From assembly GCF_000773975.1 (NCBI RefSeq), contig NZ_JRUQ01000038.1, positions 60,236-124,235 on the forward strand: DNA of 64,000 nucleotides, written 5' to 3'. The notes beneath the pieces were generated by a model, which saw only the letters and a program-made list of their open reading frames with translations, made no database searches and was not told the origin of the DNA. Positions within the stretch are counted from its first letter, which is position 1; the number at the start of each line of letters is the position of its first letter. Shown here one piece after another: positions 18,701 through 27,651 of this stretch. The position numbers and the translations under genes are program-made. This DNA is from Erwinia typographi (GTDB lineage: Bacteria; Pseudomonadota; Gammaproteobacteria; Enterobacterales; Enterobacteriaceae).

Positions 18701-19657
18701 TTAAATCTGAAAATCTATCGCCGGTTCGTCTACGTCAATAGAAAGCGCCTGCCGTTTGATCTCTTCCAGCGACAGATTGGCGTTACACAGCTCCAGGAAC
18801 TGCCAGACAAAGTTGCGCTGTAACTGGCCGCGCTTCAGCCCCAGCCAGACGGTGTTGGATTCAAACAGATGCCTGGCATCAAGACGCGTCAGCGTCGAAT
18901 GTTCATCCAGCTGGCAGGCCTGGTCAGCCAGTACGCCAACGCCCAGCCCAAGTTCGACGTAGGTTTTCACCACGTCGGAATCCTGCGCGCTCAGCACGAT
19001 ATCCGGCTTCAGGCTGGCGGAATGGAACGCCCGATCCACACGGGAACGTCCGGTAATCCCCTGCCGGTAGGTCACCAGCGGATAACGGCTCAGCACCGCC
19101 AGTGATACGGGCTGCTGTTGCTCCAGCTCATGGCCTTTCGGCACCAGCAGCGCGTGATGCCAGCTAAACCAGGGAAAGGCCGCCAGCGCGGGGCTGTTCA
19201 CCACCTGCTCGCTGGCAATACCAATATCGGCTTCGCCAGCTGAAAGCATCGCCACGATTTCCTGAGGCGATCCCTGATTTAACTCAACGCGCACGTTGGG
19301 ATAGAGCGCACGGAAGGCTTTAATCACTCTCGGCAGGCTGTAGCGTGCCTGGGTGTGAGTGGTCGCAATGGTCAGCACGCCGCTGGATTCATTGGTAAAC
19401 ACGTCTGCCAGTCTGCGAACCTTTCCGGCCTCGTCCAGGATGCGTTCGGCAATGGTCAACAGCGCTTTCCCCGGTTCGGTCATACCCAGCAGGCGTTTCC
19501 CCCGGCGGATAAAAAGCTCCACGCCCAGCTCATCTTCCAGATCGCGAATGTGACGGCTGACGCCAGACTGAGAGGTGAACAGCGCATTGGCGACCTCGGT
19601 CAGATTGAAATCGCAGCGGGCTGCTTCCCTGACGATCTTAAGTTGCTGAAAATTCAC
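18701..19657 (-). CDS. cbl: LysR-type regulator Cbl (CysB-like)
   Basis: The 318-residue regulator matches Cbl (E. coli 316), which activates genes for use of organosulfur compounds when sulfate is scarce. The N-terminal helix-turn-helix region (residues 1-60) contains EVANALFTSQSGVSRHIRDLEDELG, and the effector domain includes TIATTHTQARYSLP and ITGRSRVD, both hallmarks of the CysB/Cbl subfamily. The C-terminus LSLEEIKRQ is also conserved. It lies downstream of nac in the same direction, the order known in Enterobacteriaceae. A GC-rich hairpin separates the two genes. Confidence 0.93.
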   Translation of the reverse strand: MNFQQLKIVREAARCDFNLTEVANALFTSQSGVSRHIRDLEDELGVELFIRRGKRLLGMTEPGKALLTIAERILDEAGKVRRLADVFTNESSGVLTIATTHTQARYSLPRVIKAFRALYPNVRVELNQGSPQEIVAMLSAGEADIGIASEQVVNSPALAAFPWFSWHHALLVPKGHELEQQQPVSLAVLSRYPLVTYRQGITGRSRVDRAFHSASLKPDIVLSAQDSDVVKTYVELGLGVGVLADQACQLDEHSTLTRLDARHLFESNTVWLGLKRGQLQRNFVWQFLELCNANLSLEEIKRQALSIDVDEPAIDFQI

Positions 19658-19766
19658 GCGCCTACCCCTCTCCGCTCGATATTAGTTAGCTTTATGTTAA
19701 GGAGGCAACGAGTTATCAACAAATAATAAAAAAGGGTTTTATATGCTTTTTAGTGCTAAGAAGTGA

Positions 19767-19784
19767 GGCGCGCAAAAGCGCGCC
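19767..19784 (-). terminator. GC hairpin between nac and cbl
   Basis: A perfect inverted repeat GGCGCGC-AAAA-GCGCGCC lies 13 bases after the nac stop. There is no uridine tract, so it may attenuate rather than end transcription into cbl. Confidence 0.45.
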
Positions 19785-19796
19785 CGACGGAGGGGA

Positions 19797-20714
19797 CTAG
19801 CTCACTAACATCAGTTCACGATCTTCCACTACCGGTTTGTTCAGCAGCGACAGCAGAATGTTTTTCACGGCCTGGGCAGAAGGAGACAGCGGCAGGCGGG
19901 CAGACACGTTCAGCGACAGCGGCAAATTCAGCGTTGGGCTGTTGATGCGGGCCATCCACGCGTTGGTAGAGCTGACCAGCGAGCGAGCGGCAGATTCTGG
20001 CAGCACGGTCACCCCCATCCCGCTGGAAACGGCGGCGGTCAGCGTGGCGATTGACTCAATTTCGCCAATAATTCGGGCGCTGAGTCGACGCAGCGAGAAG
20101 GCTTCGTCAACGCGCTTGCGTACCGCGCTGTAGTCACGCGGCAGGAACAGATTCATCAGCGCCACGTCGGCCAGGTCTACGCTCTGTCCGGGGCAGTCAG
20201 TCGCGCCCACCAGATAAAGCTCTTCTTTCATCAGCGGCAGACTGGTGATGCCAGCGGTCGGCGCACGATCGTACAGAACCGCCATGTCAAGCTGACCATT
20301 CATCACTTTTTCGTTTAATGAAGCGCCGCTGTTTTCATGCAGGTAGACCAGCACTTCGGGGAATTGTTCGCGCACGGTTTGCAGCAGCGGCATGGTCAGC
20401 GAGGAGGCTGCGGTGCCCGGCGCAAGCCCGATTGAAACCTGACCGTTCAGTGACTGTCCGGCGTTGATCACCGCCGTTTGCGCCTGTTCGCACTGGCGTA
20501 AAATAGTGCGGGCATGAGAGTAGAGGATCTTCCCCGCTTCCGTTGGCGTCACGCCACGCTTGGTGCGGATCAGCAACTGCTGGTCCAGCTCATTCTCCAG
20601 CGTCGCGACCTGCTGGCTAAGCGCAGGCTGTGCAATATGCAAGACTTCAGCGGCCTGGGTCAGGCTGCCGATATCGACGATTTTCACGAAATATTTGAGT
20701 CGTCTTAAGTTCAT
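19797..20714 (-). CDS. nac: nitrogen assimilation control LysR-type regulator Nac
   Basis: The 305-residue protein equals Nac of Klebsiella and E. coli in length and in its sequence landmarks. These are the helix-turn-helix MNLRRLKYFVKIVDIGSLT with AQPALSQQVATLENELDQ, and an effector domain containing GLAPGTAAS. Nac links the NtrC/sigma-54 nitrogen response to sigma-70 genes and represses itself and glutamate dehydrogenase genes. The start is supported by a GGAGGC site. Upstream lies a near-consensus sigma-54 promoter and, about 130 bases further, an NtrC site. Neighbouring cbl and tRNA-Asn match the conserved chromosomal setting. Confidence 0.95.
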   Translation of the reverse strand: MNLRRLKYFVKIVDIGSLTQAAEVLHIAQPALSQQVATLENELDQQLLIRTKRGVTPTEAGKILYSHARTILRQCEQAQTAVINAGQSLNGQVSIGLAPGTAASSLTMPLLQTVREQFPEVLVYLHENSGASLNEKVMNGQLDMAVLYDRAPTAGITSLPLMKEELYLVGATDCPGQSVDLADVALMNLFLPRDYSAVRKRVDEAFSLRRLSARIIGEIESIATLTAAVSSGMGVTVLPESAARSLVSSTNAWMARINSPTLNLPLSLNVSARLPLSPSAQAVKNILLSLLNKPVVEDRELMLVS

Positions 20715-20794
20715 GTTGCCTCCGTCACGGATCCCCGAATGCCATTGTCACTGGCGGTAAGAAATAAGTTTTCATTCTGGTGCACAGGACTATT

Positions 20795-20810
20795 TGCAAG
20801 GGACGTGCCA
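20795..20810 (-). promoter_or_regulatory. sigma-54 promoter of nac
   Basis: On the minus strand TGGCAC-GTCCC-TTGCA matches the -24/-12 consensus (TGGCAC-N5-TTGCA) without mismatch. It lies 80 bases before the nac start. This makes nac expression dependent on RpoN and phosphorylated NtrC. Confidence 0.88.
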
Positions 20811-20938
20811 GAATTTTCTTAAGAGTTGTTATCAGGGTCAGCTTATGGCTAACAGGCGGTAAAATAAGAGAATCTGATTACCCCTTAAGGGTTAATCACT
20901 CTTTTTCATCTTCAGACGGTGATTGCTGAGGCGGGAAA

Positions 20939-20955
20939 CGCACTGCGATGGTGCA
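20939..20955. promoter_or_regulatory. NtrC-binding site upstream of nac
   Basis: CGCACTGCGATGGTGCA is a near-perfect NtrC dyad (consensus GCAC-N7-GTGC within TGCACT-N5-GGTGCA). It lies about 130 bases upstream of the sigma-54 promoter, the usual enhancer position for nac. Confidence 0.75.
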
Positions 20956-21051
20956 GGAAATGCCTTATGCCGTGCATGTAACCGTTACCACGGCGACAAA
21001 AAAAGGGCCTGAACAACCCGTCCCAGACCCTGAAGCAGTTAGCCACTAACG

Positions 21052-22083
21052 TTACCGCTTTTTGCGGTTGCGGTACATATCAATCGAAACGGCAGCGACA
21101 ATAATGATGCCCTTGATAATATCCTGCACGTAGGCATCCACGCCGACAAAGGTGAACCCGCTTTTAATCAGCCCGAGGATGACCGCACCAATCAGCGTAC
21201 CGGTGATGCGCCCTACTCCGCCCATCAGGCTGCTGCCCCCGATCACCGCTGCGGCGATCGCATCCAGTTCATAGGACAACCCCATACTGGACTGACCGCT
21301 GCTGACGCGAGCCGCCAGCACCACGCCCGCCAGGCCGGAAAGACCTCCAGCAATGGTATAAACGATAATCAGGTATTTATTAACTTTGATCCCGGAAACT
21401 TTCGCCGAGGTCATATTGCCGCCAATGGCGTAAACATATTTCCCGTAACGGGTGTGCTTTAAGGCGATGTGGAACAGCACCGCCACCACCAGGAAGATGA
21501 TCACCGGCATTGCGCCCTGTCCGATAGCGGTGAAGCCATCGGAGAGGAAACTGATAGGGTTCCCCTGAGTGTAATACTGCGCCAGCCCGCGTGCCGAGAC
21601 CATCATCCCCAGCGTAGCAATAAAGGGAGGAATGCCGGTTCGGGTAATCAGCACGCCGTTAATCACCCCGGCAAGGAAGCCAACGCCGACTCCGGCGAGA
21701 ATCGGCACCACGGCGGGCATATTAACCAGCGAGGGGTAGACGGGCGACAGGCTGTCAGAGGTTTGCGCCAGGCTGGCCGCCACCACGGCACTTAGCGCAA
21801 TAACCGAACCGGATGAGAGGTCGATGCCGGTGGTGATAATGACCTGGGTCACCCCCACGGCAATGATGCCGATAATCGCCACCTGCAAAATAATCAGCAC
21901 CAGACGGTTGGGGTTCATCAGGAAAGACTGATCGCGCACATACCAACCGAACGCTTCAAAGATCAGCGCAATACCGACCATGACAATGAAAATACCGGTA
22001 TCTTTCGGCAGTTTACCTTTCAGACTGGTGAAAAAGGAGGCCGATTGAGCCGGCTGTTGCGTAGTCATTTTTACGTCACTCAT
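21052..22083 (-). CDS. sugar ABC transporter permease (RbsC-like, CUT2 family)
   Basis: The 343-residue inner-membrane protein has about ten hydrophobic segments and the family motifs GVTQVIITTGIDLSSGSVIA in the first half and AVIGGSSLMGGVGRITGT in the second, which contacts the ATPase. It would form a homodimeric channel for a pentose, inositol or related sugar alcohol delivered by the binding protein encoded two genes upstream. It is the last gene of a three-gene operon, starting 17 bases after the ATPase gene. It closely resembles RbsC in plan, but the binding protein argues for an inositol or rhizopine-like ligand. Confidence 0.85.
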   Translation of the reverse strand: MSDVKMTTQQPAQSASFFTSLKGKLPKDTGIFIVMVGIALIFEAFGWYVRDQSFLMNPNRLVLIILQVAIIGIIAVGVTQVIITTGIDLSSGSVIALSAVVAASLAQTSDSLSPVYPSLVNMPAVVPILAGVGVGFLAGVINGVLITRTGIPPFIATLGMMVSARGLAQYYTQGNPISFLSDGFTAIGQGAMPVIIFLVVAVLFHIALKHTRYGKYVYAIGGNMTSAKVSGIKVNKYLIIVYTIAGGLSGLAGVVLAARVSSGQSSMGLSYELDAIAAAVIGGSSLMGGVGRITGTLIGAVILGLIKSGFTFVGVDAYVQDIIKGIIIVAAVSIDMYRNRKKR

Positions 22084-22100
22084 AGGGTTACCTTACGTCC

Positions 22101-23585
22101 TTACTCGGACGCCAACGACAAAATGGTTTCCTGGTCAGCCTCTTCTTTGTCGAGGATGCCGGTGATACGACCGCCGTGCATCACCATCACCCGGTCACTC
22201 ATGCCGAGAATTTCCGGCAGTTCGGAAGAGACCATAATGATGGCGACGCCACGGTTCGCCAGTTCGCTTATCAGACGGTAAATTTCCGCCTTGGCGCCCA
22301 CATCGATGCCGCGCGTTGGCTCATCGAGGATCAGGACTTTTGGCTGCGCCAGCAGCCAGCGGGCAATCAGCACCTTCTGCTGGTTACCGCCACTCAGGTT
22401 ATTAATGATTTGGTCCATGGTCGGCGTTTTGATGTTCAGCCGCCGGATTTGCTCCATGCAGTCCTTCGCCATCTGGACATGGCTGACAAAACCGCCTTTG
22501 CTGCTGTACTCCGGCATGTTGACGATGCTCATGTTTTCCATCACCGACAGCACCAGGAACAGCCCGGACTTTTTGCGATCCTCCGTGAGAAACGCCAGCC
22601 CTTTTTCAATGGCCGTCGAAGGCGAATCAATTTTGACCGGTACGCCATCAATCAGAATTTCACCGCCGTCGAGGCTGGTCATGCCAAACAGGCTCTCCAT
22701 CACCTCGCTGCGGCCCGCCCCAACCAGGCCCGCAACGCCGAGGATTTCGCCCCGTCGGACGCTAAAATTGATGTCATGGAACACATCTTTCCTGTACAGG
22801 CTGCGTACGGTCAGCACGTCCTGGCCGATATCATTATTAAACTTAGGGAACAGCTGGGTCAGCTCGCGTCCTACCATCTGGGTGATTAGCGACTGGCGGG
22901 AATAGCTGGCGGTACTGTCGCTGCCAACCCACGCCCCGTCGCGAAAGACGCTGACCTCATCGGTGATGGCGAAGATCTCATCCATTTTATGGCTGATATA
23001 GATGATGGCTTTACCCTGTTCGCGCAGGTCACGGATAATGGCAAACAGATGCGAAACTTCCGTTTCGGTCAGAGCCGAGGTCGGCTCATCCATAATGACG
23101 ACATCCGCATTCCATGAAACGGCCTTGGCGATTTCCACCATTTGCTGAGCGGCAATGCTCAGATCGCCGACCAGTTGCTCCGGGGTCAGGCGGATATTGA
23201 GCTTGCTCAGCAGATCTTTAGTCATCCTGTTGAGCTTGCCGTGATCGACAAAACCAAACCTCATCGGCTCACGCCCCAGCCAGATGTTTTCGGCCACGGT
23301 CATATAGGGAACCAGATTGAGTTCCTGATGGATCATCGAGATACCTGAACGCAGCGCGTCCATCGTGTCGATAAACTGCACCGGCTCTCCTTTAACCTTA
23401 ATGTGCCCCTCATCGGGACGGTAAATCCCGATGAGGCACTTCATTAAAGTGGATTTGCCCGCGCCATTTTCGCCCATCAGCGCATGGACTGTTCCGGCCT
23501 TTACGCGTAAAGAGACATTACTCAATGCTTTTACGCCCGGAAAAAACTTGCTGATGCCTTCGGCTTCAAGCGCATATGTGGCCAT
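22101..23585 (-). CDS. sugar ABC transporter ATP-binding protein (RbsA/MglA-like)
   Basis: The 494-residue protein has two fused ATPase halves, as usual for CUT2 importers. The first has Walker A GENGAGKST, the LSIAAQQMVEIAKA signature region and VIMDEPTSALTE. The second has the degenerate Walker A region GLVGAGRSE, LSGGNQQKV and LILDEPTRGIDVG. It energises uptake through the downstream permease. It begins 22 bases after the binding-protein gene. Nothing looks truncated. Confidence 0.9.
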   Translation of the reverse strand: MATYALEAEGISKFFPGVKALSNVSLRVKAGTVHALMGENGAGKSTLMKCLIGIYRPDEGHIKVKGEPVQFIDTMDALRSGISMIHQELNLVPYMTVAENIWLGREPMRFGFVDHGKLNRMTKDLLSKLNIRLTPEQLVGDLSIAAQQMVEIAKAVSWNADVVIMDEPTSALTETEVSHLFAIIRDLREQGKAIIYISHKMDEIFAITDEVSVFRDGAWVGSDSTASYSRQSLITQMVGRELTQLFPKFNNDIGQDVLTVRSLYRKDVFHDINFSVRRGEILGVAGLVGAGRSEVMESLFGMTSLDGGEILIDGVPVKIDSPSTAIEKGLAFLTEDRKKSGLFLVLSVMENMSIVNMPEYSSKGGFVSHVQMAKDCMEQIRRLNIKTPTMDQIINNLSGGNQQKVLIARWLLAQPKVLILDEPTRGIDVGAKAEIYRLISELANRGVAIIMVSSELPEILGMSDRVMVMHGGRITGILDKEEADQETILSLASE

Positions 23586-23607
23586 TCTTCACCTCCGTAC
23601 GGCGGGG

Positions 23608-24531
23608 TTATTTTTGGTTCATGCCGGTAAATTTTGCCATGTTGTCTTTGGTAATCAGCTGGAACGGAATATCGACCACTTTCTTCACGTCTTCCCCGTT
23701 CACCAGCTTAACGGCGGTCTGCACCGCGCCCTGGCCCTGGCCTTTAGCGTCCTGGAACACCGTGGCGACCATTTTGCCGTTCTTGATCATCTGTAGCGCA
23801 TCCGGCGTGCCGTCGACGCCTGCCACCAATACGTGGGCGTCGTTTTTACCGAGGGCCTGTAGCGCGCCGATAGCCATTTCATCGTTGTTGGAAGCAATTG
23901 CCTGAATATCATCGCCCGCCGTCAACCAGTTGCTGACCACGTCGACCGCATCATTACGGGTAAATTTGGCGGTTTGTTCCTGCACGACTTTCAGACCAGG
24001 GTATTTAGCGACGATAGCCTTAACCCCTTTGGTGCGCTCACGGGTGGATTCGTTAGCCAGATCGCCCAGCAGAATGCCGATGTTGCCTTTATAGTCCATG
24101 CGTTTTGCCAGCGCTTCCATCTGTAAACGACCAGCCAGCTCAGAGTCGGAGCCGACATAAGCCATTTTGCCGGTCAGTTCCGCCGCCGGACGGCGGTTAA
24201 CGAAAATCAGCGGCACACCCGCTTTGCTGGTCAGATCGATAATCGGTTTGACCGCGTTGGTATCTACCGGGTTGACAATGATGGCGTCGACGCCCTGGCT
24301 GATAAAGTTCTGCACCTGGGAAAGCTGCTGGGAAACATCCCCTTTCGCGTCTTCAATCTGCCCTTTCACATTGTCTTTCTTCATCTCTGCCAGCATAGAA
24401 GTGCGCAGAATGGTTAAAAAGTTGTCATCAAAAAGCGCCATAGAGACGCCAACCTGGAGGTCTTTGGCAAAAACGGCGGCGGGTAACATACACACTAACA
24501 GCGATGCTAAAATCGTTTTTTTCACGTTCAT
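23608..24531 (-). CDS. periplasmic sugar-binding protein, inositol/rhizopine/ribose type
   Basis: The 307-residue precursor begins with a Sec signal peptide (MNVKKTILASLLVCMLPAAVFA). The mature protein starts DLQVGVSMALFDDNF, and its FISQGVDAIIVNPVDT and VPLIFVNRRP segments are typical of CUT2 binding proteins. The MALFDDNFLT motif recalls proteins that bind inositol or rhizopine (MocB/IbpA type) more than ribose-binding RbsB, which is an inference from memory of the families. It is first in a binding protein-ATPase-permease operon. No catabolic genes adjoin, so the ligand cannot be settled from context. Confidence 0.82.
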   Translation of the reverse strand: MNVKKTILASLLVCMLPAAVFAKDLQVGVSMALFDDNFLTILRTSMLAEMKKDNVKGQIEDAKGDVSQQLSQVQNFISQGVDAIIVNPVDTNAVKPIIDLTSKAGVPLIFVNRRPAAELTGKMAYVGSDSELAGRLQMEALAKRMDYKGNIGILLGDLANESTRERTKGVKAIVAKYPGLKVVQEQTAKFTRNDAVDVVSNWLTAGDDIQAIASNNDEMAIGALQALGKNDAHVLVAGVDGTPDALQMIKNGKMVATVFQDAKGQGQGAVQTAVKLVNGEDVKKVVDIPFQLITKDNMAKFTGMNQK

Positions 24532-25015
24532 GGTTTGGCCCTTTCTATCGTTAGTCTGCGCAGGCTGGCTGGGACCCCGAATGAAAAATATCTTTTACAT
24601 TCACACAGCTTCACCGACGGCTTTATTGAGATGTAGGTTTTTTCTTGCTTAAGGTAAGACCTGATTGCTGCCAACTCTCCTTTCAATTAGTCTTTTTTTA
24701 TCATGCTGTTAATTTCAAAATCTGGTTTCATTTTTATCACGTTCTCACCGGCACCCGATAAATCAGTTCATTTATTTCAAAACATCGTAATTTGAAATTT
24801 TCAATATGAAAGCACCGAAACGCCTGTTTTAGAATCAACAAATCACAAAAATTTGACACACCTCTAACATCGGCAAAGGATTCCGATCAAAGTGAGATCT
24901 GGCGCATGAGATTGCATTTTGTGCAGAGGGGTGGGAAAAACACCGAATCGTTGATTTTGCCAGCAAACGCGCACGAATTTTGCATTCGCCCTTTGACATC
25001 AGACGGGGCTGCCGA
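24532..25015. promoter_or_regulatory. AT-rich upstream region of the sugar transporter operon
   Basis: About 480 bases without a gene. It is rich in TTTCA/TGAAA half-sites, including the inverted repeat TTGAA-ATT-TTCAA at 24792-24804. Such elements resemble sites of RpiR/IolR-type repressors, though no such regulator is encoded nearby. No other structure stands out. Confidence 0.3.
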
Positions 25016-25021
25016 TAACAT
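24993..25021 (+). promoter_or_regulatory. tRNA-Asn promoter
   Basis: TTGACA (24993-24998) and TAACAT (25016-25021) are spaced by 17 bases and followed by a GC-rich discriminator (GCGCCCC), the usual form of a stringently controlled stable-RNA promoter. Transcription would start about 12 bases before the tRNA. Confidence 0.75.
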
Positions 25022-25039
25022 GCGCCCCGTTGAAACAAT

Positions 25040-25115
25040 TCCTCTGTAGTTCAGTCGGTAGAACGGCGGACTGTTAATCCGTATGTCACTGGTTCGAGTC
25101 CAGTCAGAGGAGCCA
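25040..25115 (+). tRNA. tRNA-Asn (anticodon GTT)
   Basis: The 76-base gene has an intact acceptor stem (TCCTCTG / CAGAGGA), the D-arm AGTTCAGTCGGTAGAAC, the anticodon loop CTGTTAA with GTT, the T-arm GGTTCGAGTCC and an encoded CCA. It matches enterobacterial tRNA-Asn. Its 3' end (25100-25116) is CCAGTCAGAGGAGCCAA, the core site used by the Yersinia high-pathogenicity island. Confidence 0.97.
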
Positions 25116-25125
25116 AATTTAAAGA

Positions 25126-25157
25126 AACCAGATGTCTACCGGCGTCTGGTTTTTTGC
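25126..25157 (+). terminator. rho-independent terminator of tRNA-Asn
   Basis: AACCAGATG and CGTCTGGTT can form a nine-pair stem with an eight-base loop, followed by a T-rich tract. It lies ten bases after the tRNA. Confidence 0.8.
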
Positions 25158-25708
25158 TTTTTATCAATTACTTGCCCCTCCCGCTTGTCTACTCACGTGA
25201 CCCTGACCCCGAATATGCTCCAGTCATAATCAGGAATAACCGGCCTACGGCATCTGTTGCATTTCCTCCATTACCAAGAGACGAAAAAACGAGAAAATTC
25301 AATCCTGCTAAAAACCCAATAAAATCAAGACATAAGTTACAGATTATATGGAAAAAGCACGGCGAATAAACTTACTATTCAGGTGCTTAATTGATAGACA
25401 TATGTTTTTTCATACAGTATATTTACAGTGGTATATGTACAAAAAAGGCTACTACCTCTATGGCGCTTCCCAACATCCCCAATAGTGATCTGCCAACCTT
25501 TGCTGAGATGGTAAGGCAAGTTTTGACTATTAGCTCTCCGATTCGAACTCCCGAAAAACTATTCCGTTTGAGAAATGACACTGTTAAAAATGAAGAACAA
25601 TAAATTGATTTCTCAAGAAAATATTGCGGCTATGAAATGCAATATATCGTATACATGATTTTTTAATTGTTTATCCCATATATTAATATTGAGAAGGAAT
25701 TTTTCACA
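25158..25708. other. region after tRNA-Asn with no convincing gene
   Basis: This is where an integrase would be expected if an island had entered at the tRNA, but none is seen. One short frame, 25460-25603 (47 codons, beginning MALPNIPNSDLPTFAEMV), has protein-like composition but only a weak ribosome-binding site; it may be a remnant. Confidence 0.35.
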
Positions 25709-26896
25709 ATGGCAATAAGTATTGACTACAAAAAACCAATAAAAGAAATATTCACTTTCCTTCCATTACTTTTAGCATCTGGTTATTTTATTTTATGGCT
25801 ATACCTAAACGACATTGGACAATTAGTTCTCCTGCCATCTATTCTTAATGACAAAGGAACTTTGATTGCTTTAATTATATCATTTATTATTTTATCATTA
25901 GGATTAGTCTTTACTTTCTCCTTTCCAAGCATGATTCTATGTCAAATGTGTTTTCTAACATGGAATAATGAATTCTCACGAGTTATAAATCTCAATAAAA
26001 TTCCTTTAATTTCTTGTTGCATATCTATATTATACATTGCAACCATAATAGCTTTTTCCATAATAAATGGAACTCCTAGTTATATACAGGATTAAATTTT
26101 TATCATAACACTCCTCTTGTTTTCACCCATTACGTTTGCTGTAATTCATTTCCTCTCAAAGAAAAGAGAAAAAACTCATATTTACTATAAAAAAGGAAAA
26201 GAAATAAGAAATAAAAATTTCGTTAAGGAAAAATGTATAATTTCTTTTTTCTCTTTATATTCAGGCATGGCTATAACAATACCTTTGTTATTCATTCTGC
26301 GTCTTAGTACTGCTTATAGTAATACTGGACTCTTCATTTTTTTTGCCATCTCGCTTATTTTGGTTTTTATTGCGTTCTTTCCAGCTATAGTATTTTTTTC
26401 TGATAATAATTTAAAATCACACATTAAAACCAATATAATACTATTCATTACAACTTCGCTGACTTTATTTTTTATTATAATGCTGTTGCTTCCCAACTTC
26501 TCAGCCCTCGTTGTAAGGGGCGCACTAAAAAATATCGGTGTGATTGAGAGTAATGCTCACATTTATTCATTAAAAAAACAAAATTACACAAATGATATGT
26601 TCCCTACCTCAGTATGGACTCACATTGAAACATCCTCAACCAACGACAAATATCTATTTATTAAGGGGACGATCATTTTTTCTCTTGGCGATAATGTTTT
26701 GATTTGCCCTGAGTTTGTAACAAAAGCACAGGATAAATACAAAAAGTATAATCTCGATAACATCCTCACTTTTAACAAATCTGATTTTCAGGATAAATAC
26801 TTAAAACAATTAATTAAAAGTTGTGCTCTGATTAACAAATCGGATATGACTCGATGGGATAGCATCATGGATGGGAGAAATATTTTAAATTTATAA
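25709..26896 (+). pseudogene. AT-rich membrane protein gene interrupted by an in-frame stop
   Basis: Two open frames lie in the same reading frame and are separated only by TAA at 26093-26095. Read through, they give about 395 residues. The first part starts at ATG 25709 (MAISIDYKKPIKE) with an AAGGAA site and has three hydrophobic segments. The second part continues with a hydrophobic ITLLLFSPITFAVIHF stretch immediately after the stop, then more membrane segments, and ends in a soluble domain of about 130 residues. The second part has no plausible start or ribosome-binding site of its own. I do not recognise the family. AT-rich multi-spanning proteins of this kind are common beside type VI secretion effectors, but that is only a contextual hint. 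Confidence 0.55.
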
Positions 26897-26977
26897 TATC
26901 TATATCAATAAATTATATTCACATTCTAAATTATAACTTTTAAATACTATATGGTCTTTAGAAAAGGCCATGTACAT

Positions 26978-27552
26978 TTAATGAACTGCTCCATCACGCA
27001 TCTTTATCACCTTTTCTGCCATATTACCATTATTATGCGTATTAAATGTCCTGTCGCCGATGTCATAGACAACACCTGTAATCGTGATCTTTTGTCCTTT
27101 CCTGATTTTCAGGATATCTTCATCCTGACCCAGGTAGTAAGACAACAGCACAGCCCCACCGCAATAGTTCGTATCAGGCGTCTGGAAGATAATAGCGTAG
27201 GTTTTATGGTCTCGTTGAGCACCAAGATACTTCATGGTATCGTAGGCTTCCTGCGCTTCTAACACAGTAGCATTACTTATGCTGATTTTCTTACCAATCC
27301 AGTTCTTTTTACTAGCCATCGCGTTAGCTTCATAATCCCGGCAAATAACGCCTAAACCGTTAACGGTGTTCACAGGAAGATTATCAGAGGCAGAGTCGTG
27401 CTCTTACTGTTTGATGGGCTTAAAGCCCCGCTCAGAGAAGATAAGGAAGAGTTGATTGACTCCCCTACTTTCCCGGTTACGTCGTTGAGTTGCTGGCAGC
27501 CTGCAAGCGTGAAAGTGGTGGAGACTAACAGAGCCGTAATCGTTTTTTTCAT
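26978..27552 (-). pseudogene. frameshifted lipoprotein gene
   Basis: The first frame begins MKKTITALLVSTTFTLAGC, a lipoprotein signal peptide with lipobox LAGC, and runs to a TGA near 27370. A second frame, offset by one base, carries on with DSASDNLPVNTVNGLGV and then about 120 residues containing NWIGKKISISNATVLEAQEA and GQKITITGVVYDIGDR. The switch is needed around 27390-27400. Together they would make one lipoprotein of about 190 residues with a small beta-rich domain. I do not recognise the family. A single-base indel (or a sequencing error) explains both frames better than two separate genes. Confidence 0.6.
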
Positions 27553-27651
27553 TTTAACTAACCTGTACAGCTTCATAAAAAAACTCACTAAACTGACATC
27601 TTCATTCAGAGCAGTGAGTGGAGGTGTTTTTCCTTGGCGTCGGCAAAGCCA

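Noticed and set aside
25154..25369. 71-codon frame right after the tRNA terminator
   Set aside because: Starts at TTG inside the terminator T tract with no ribosome-binding site; composition does not suggest a protein.
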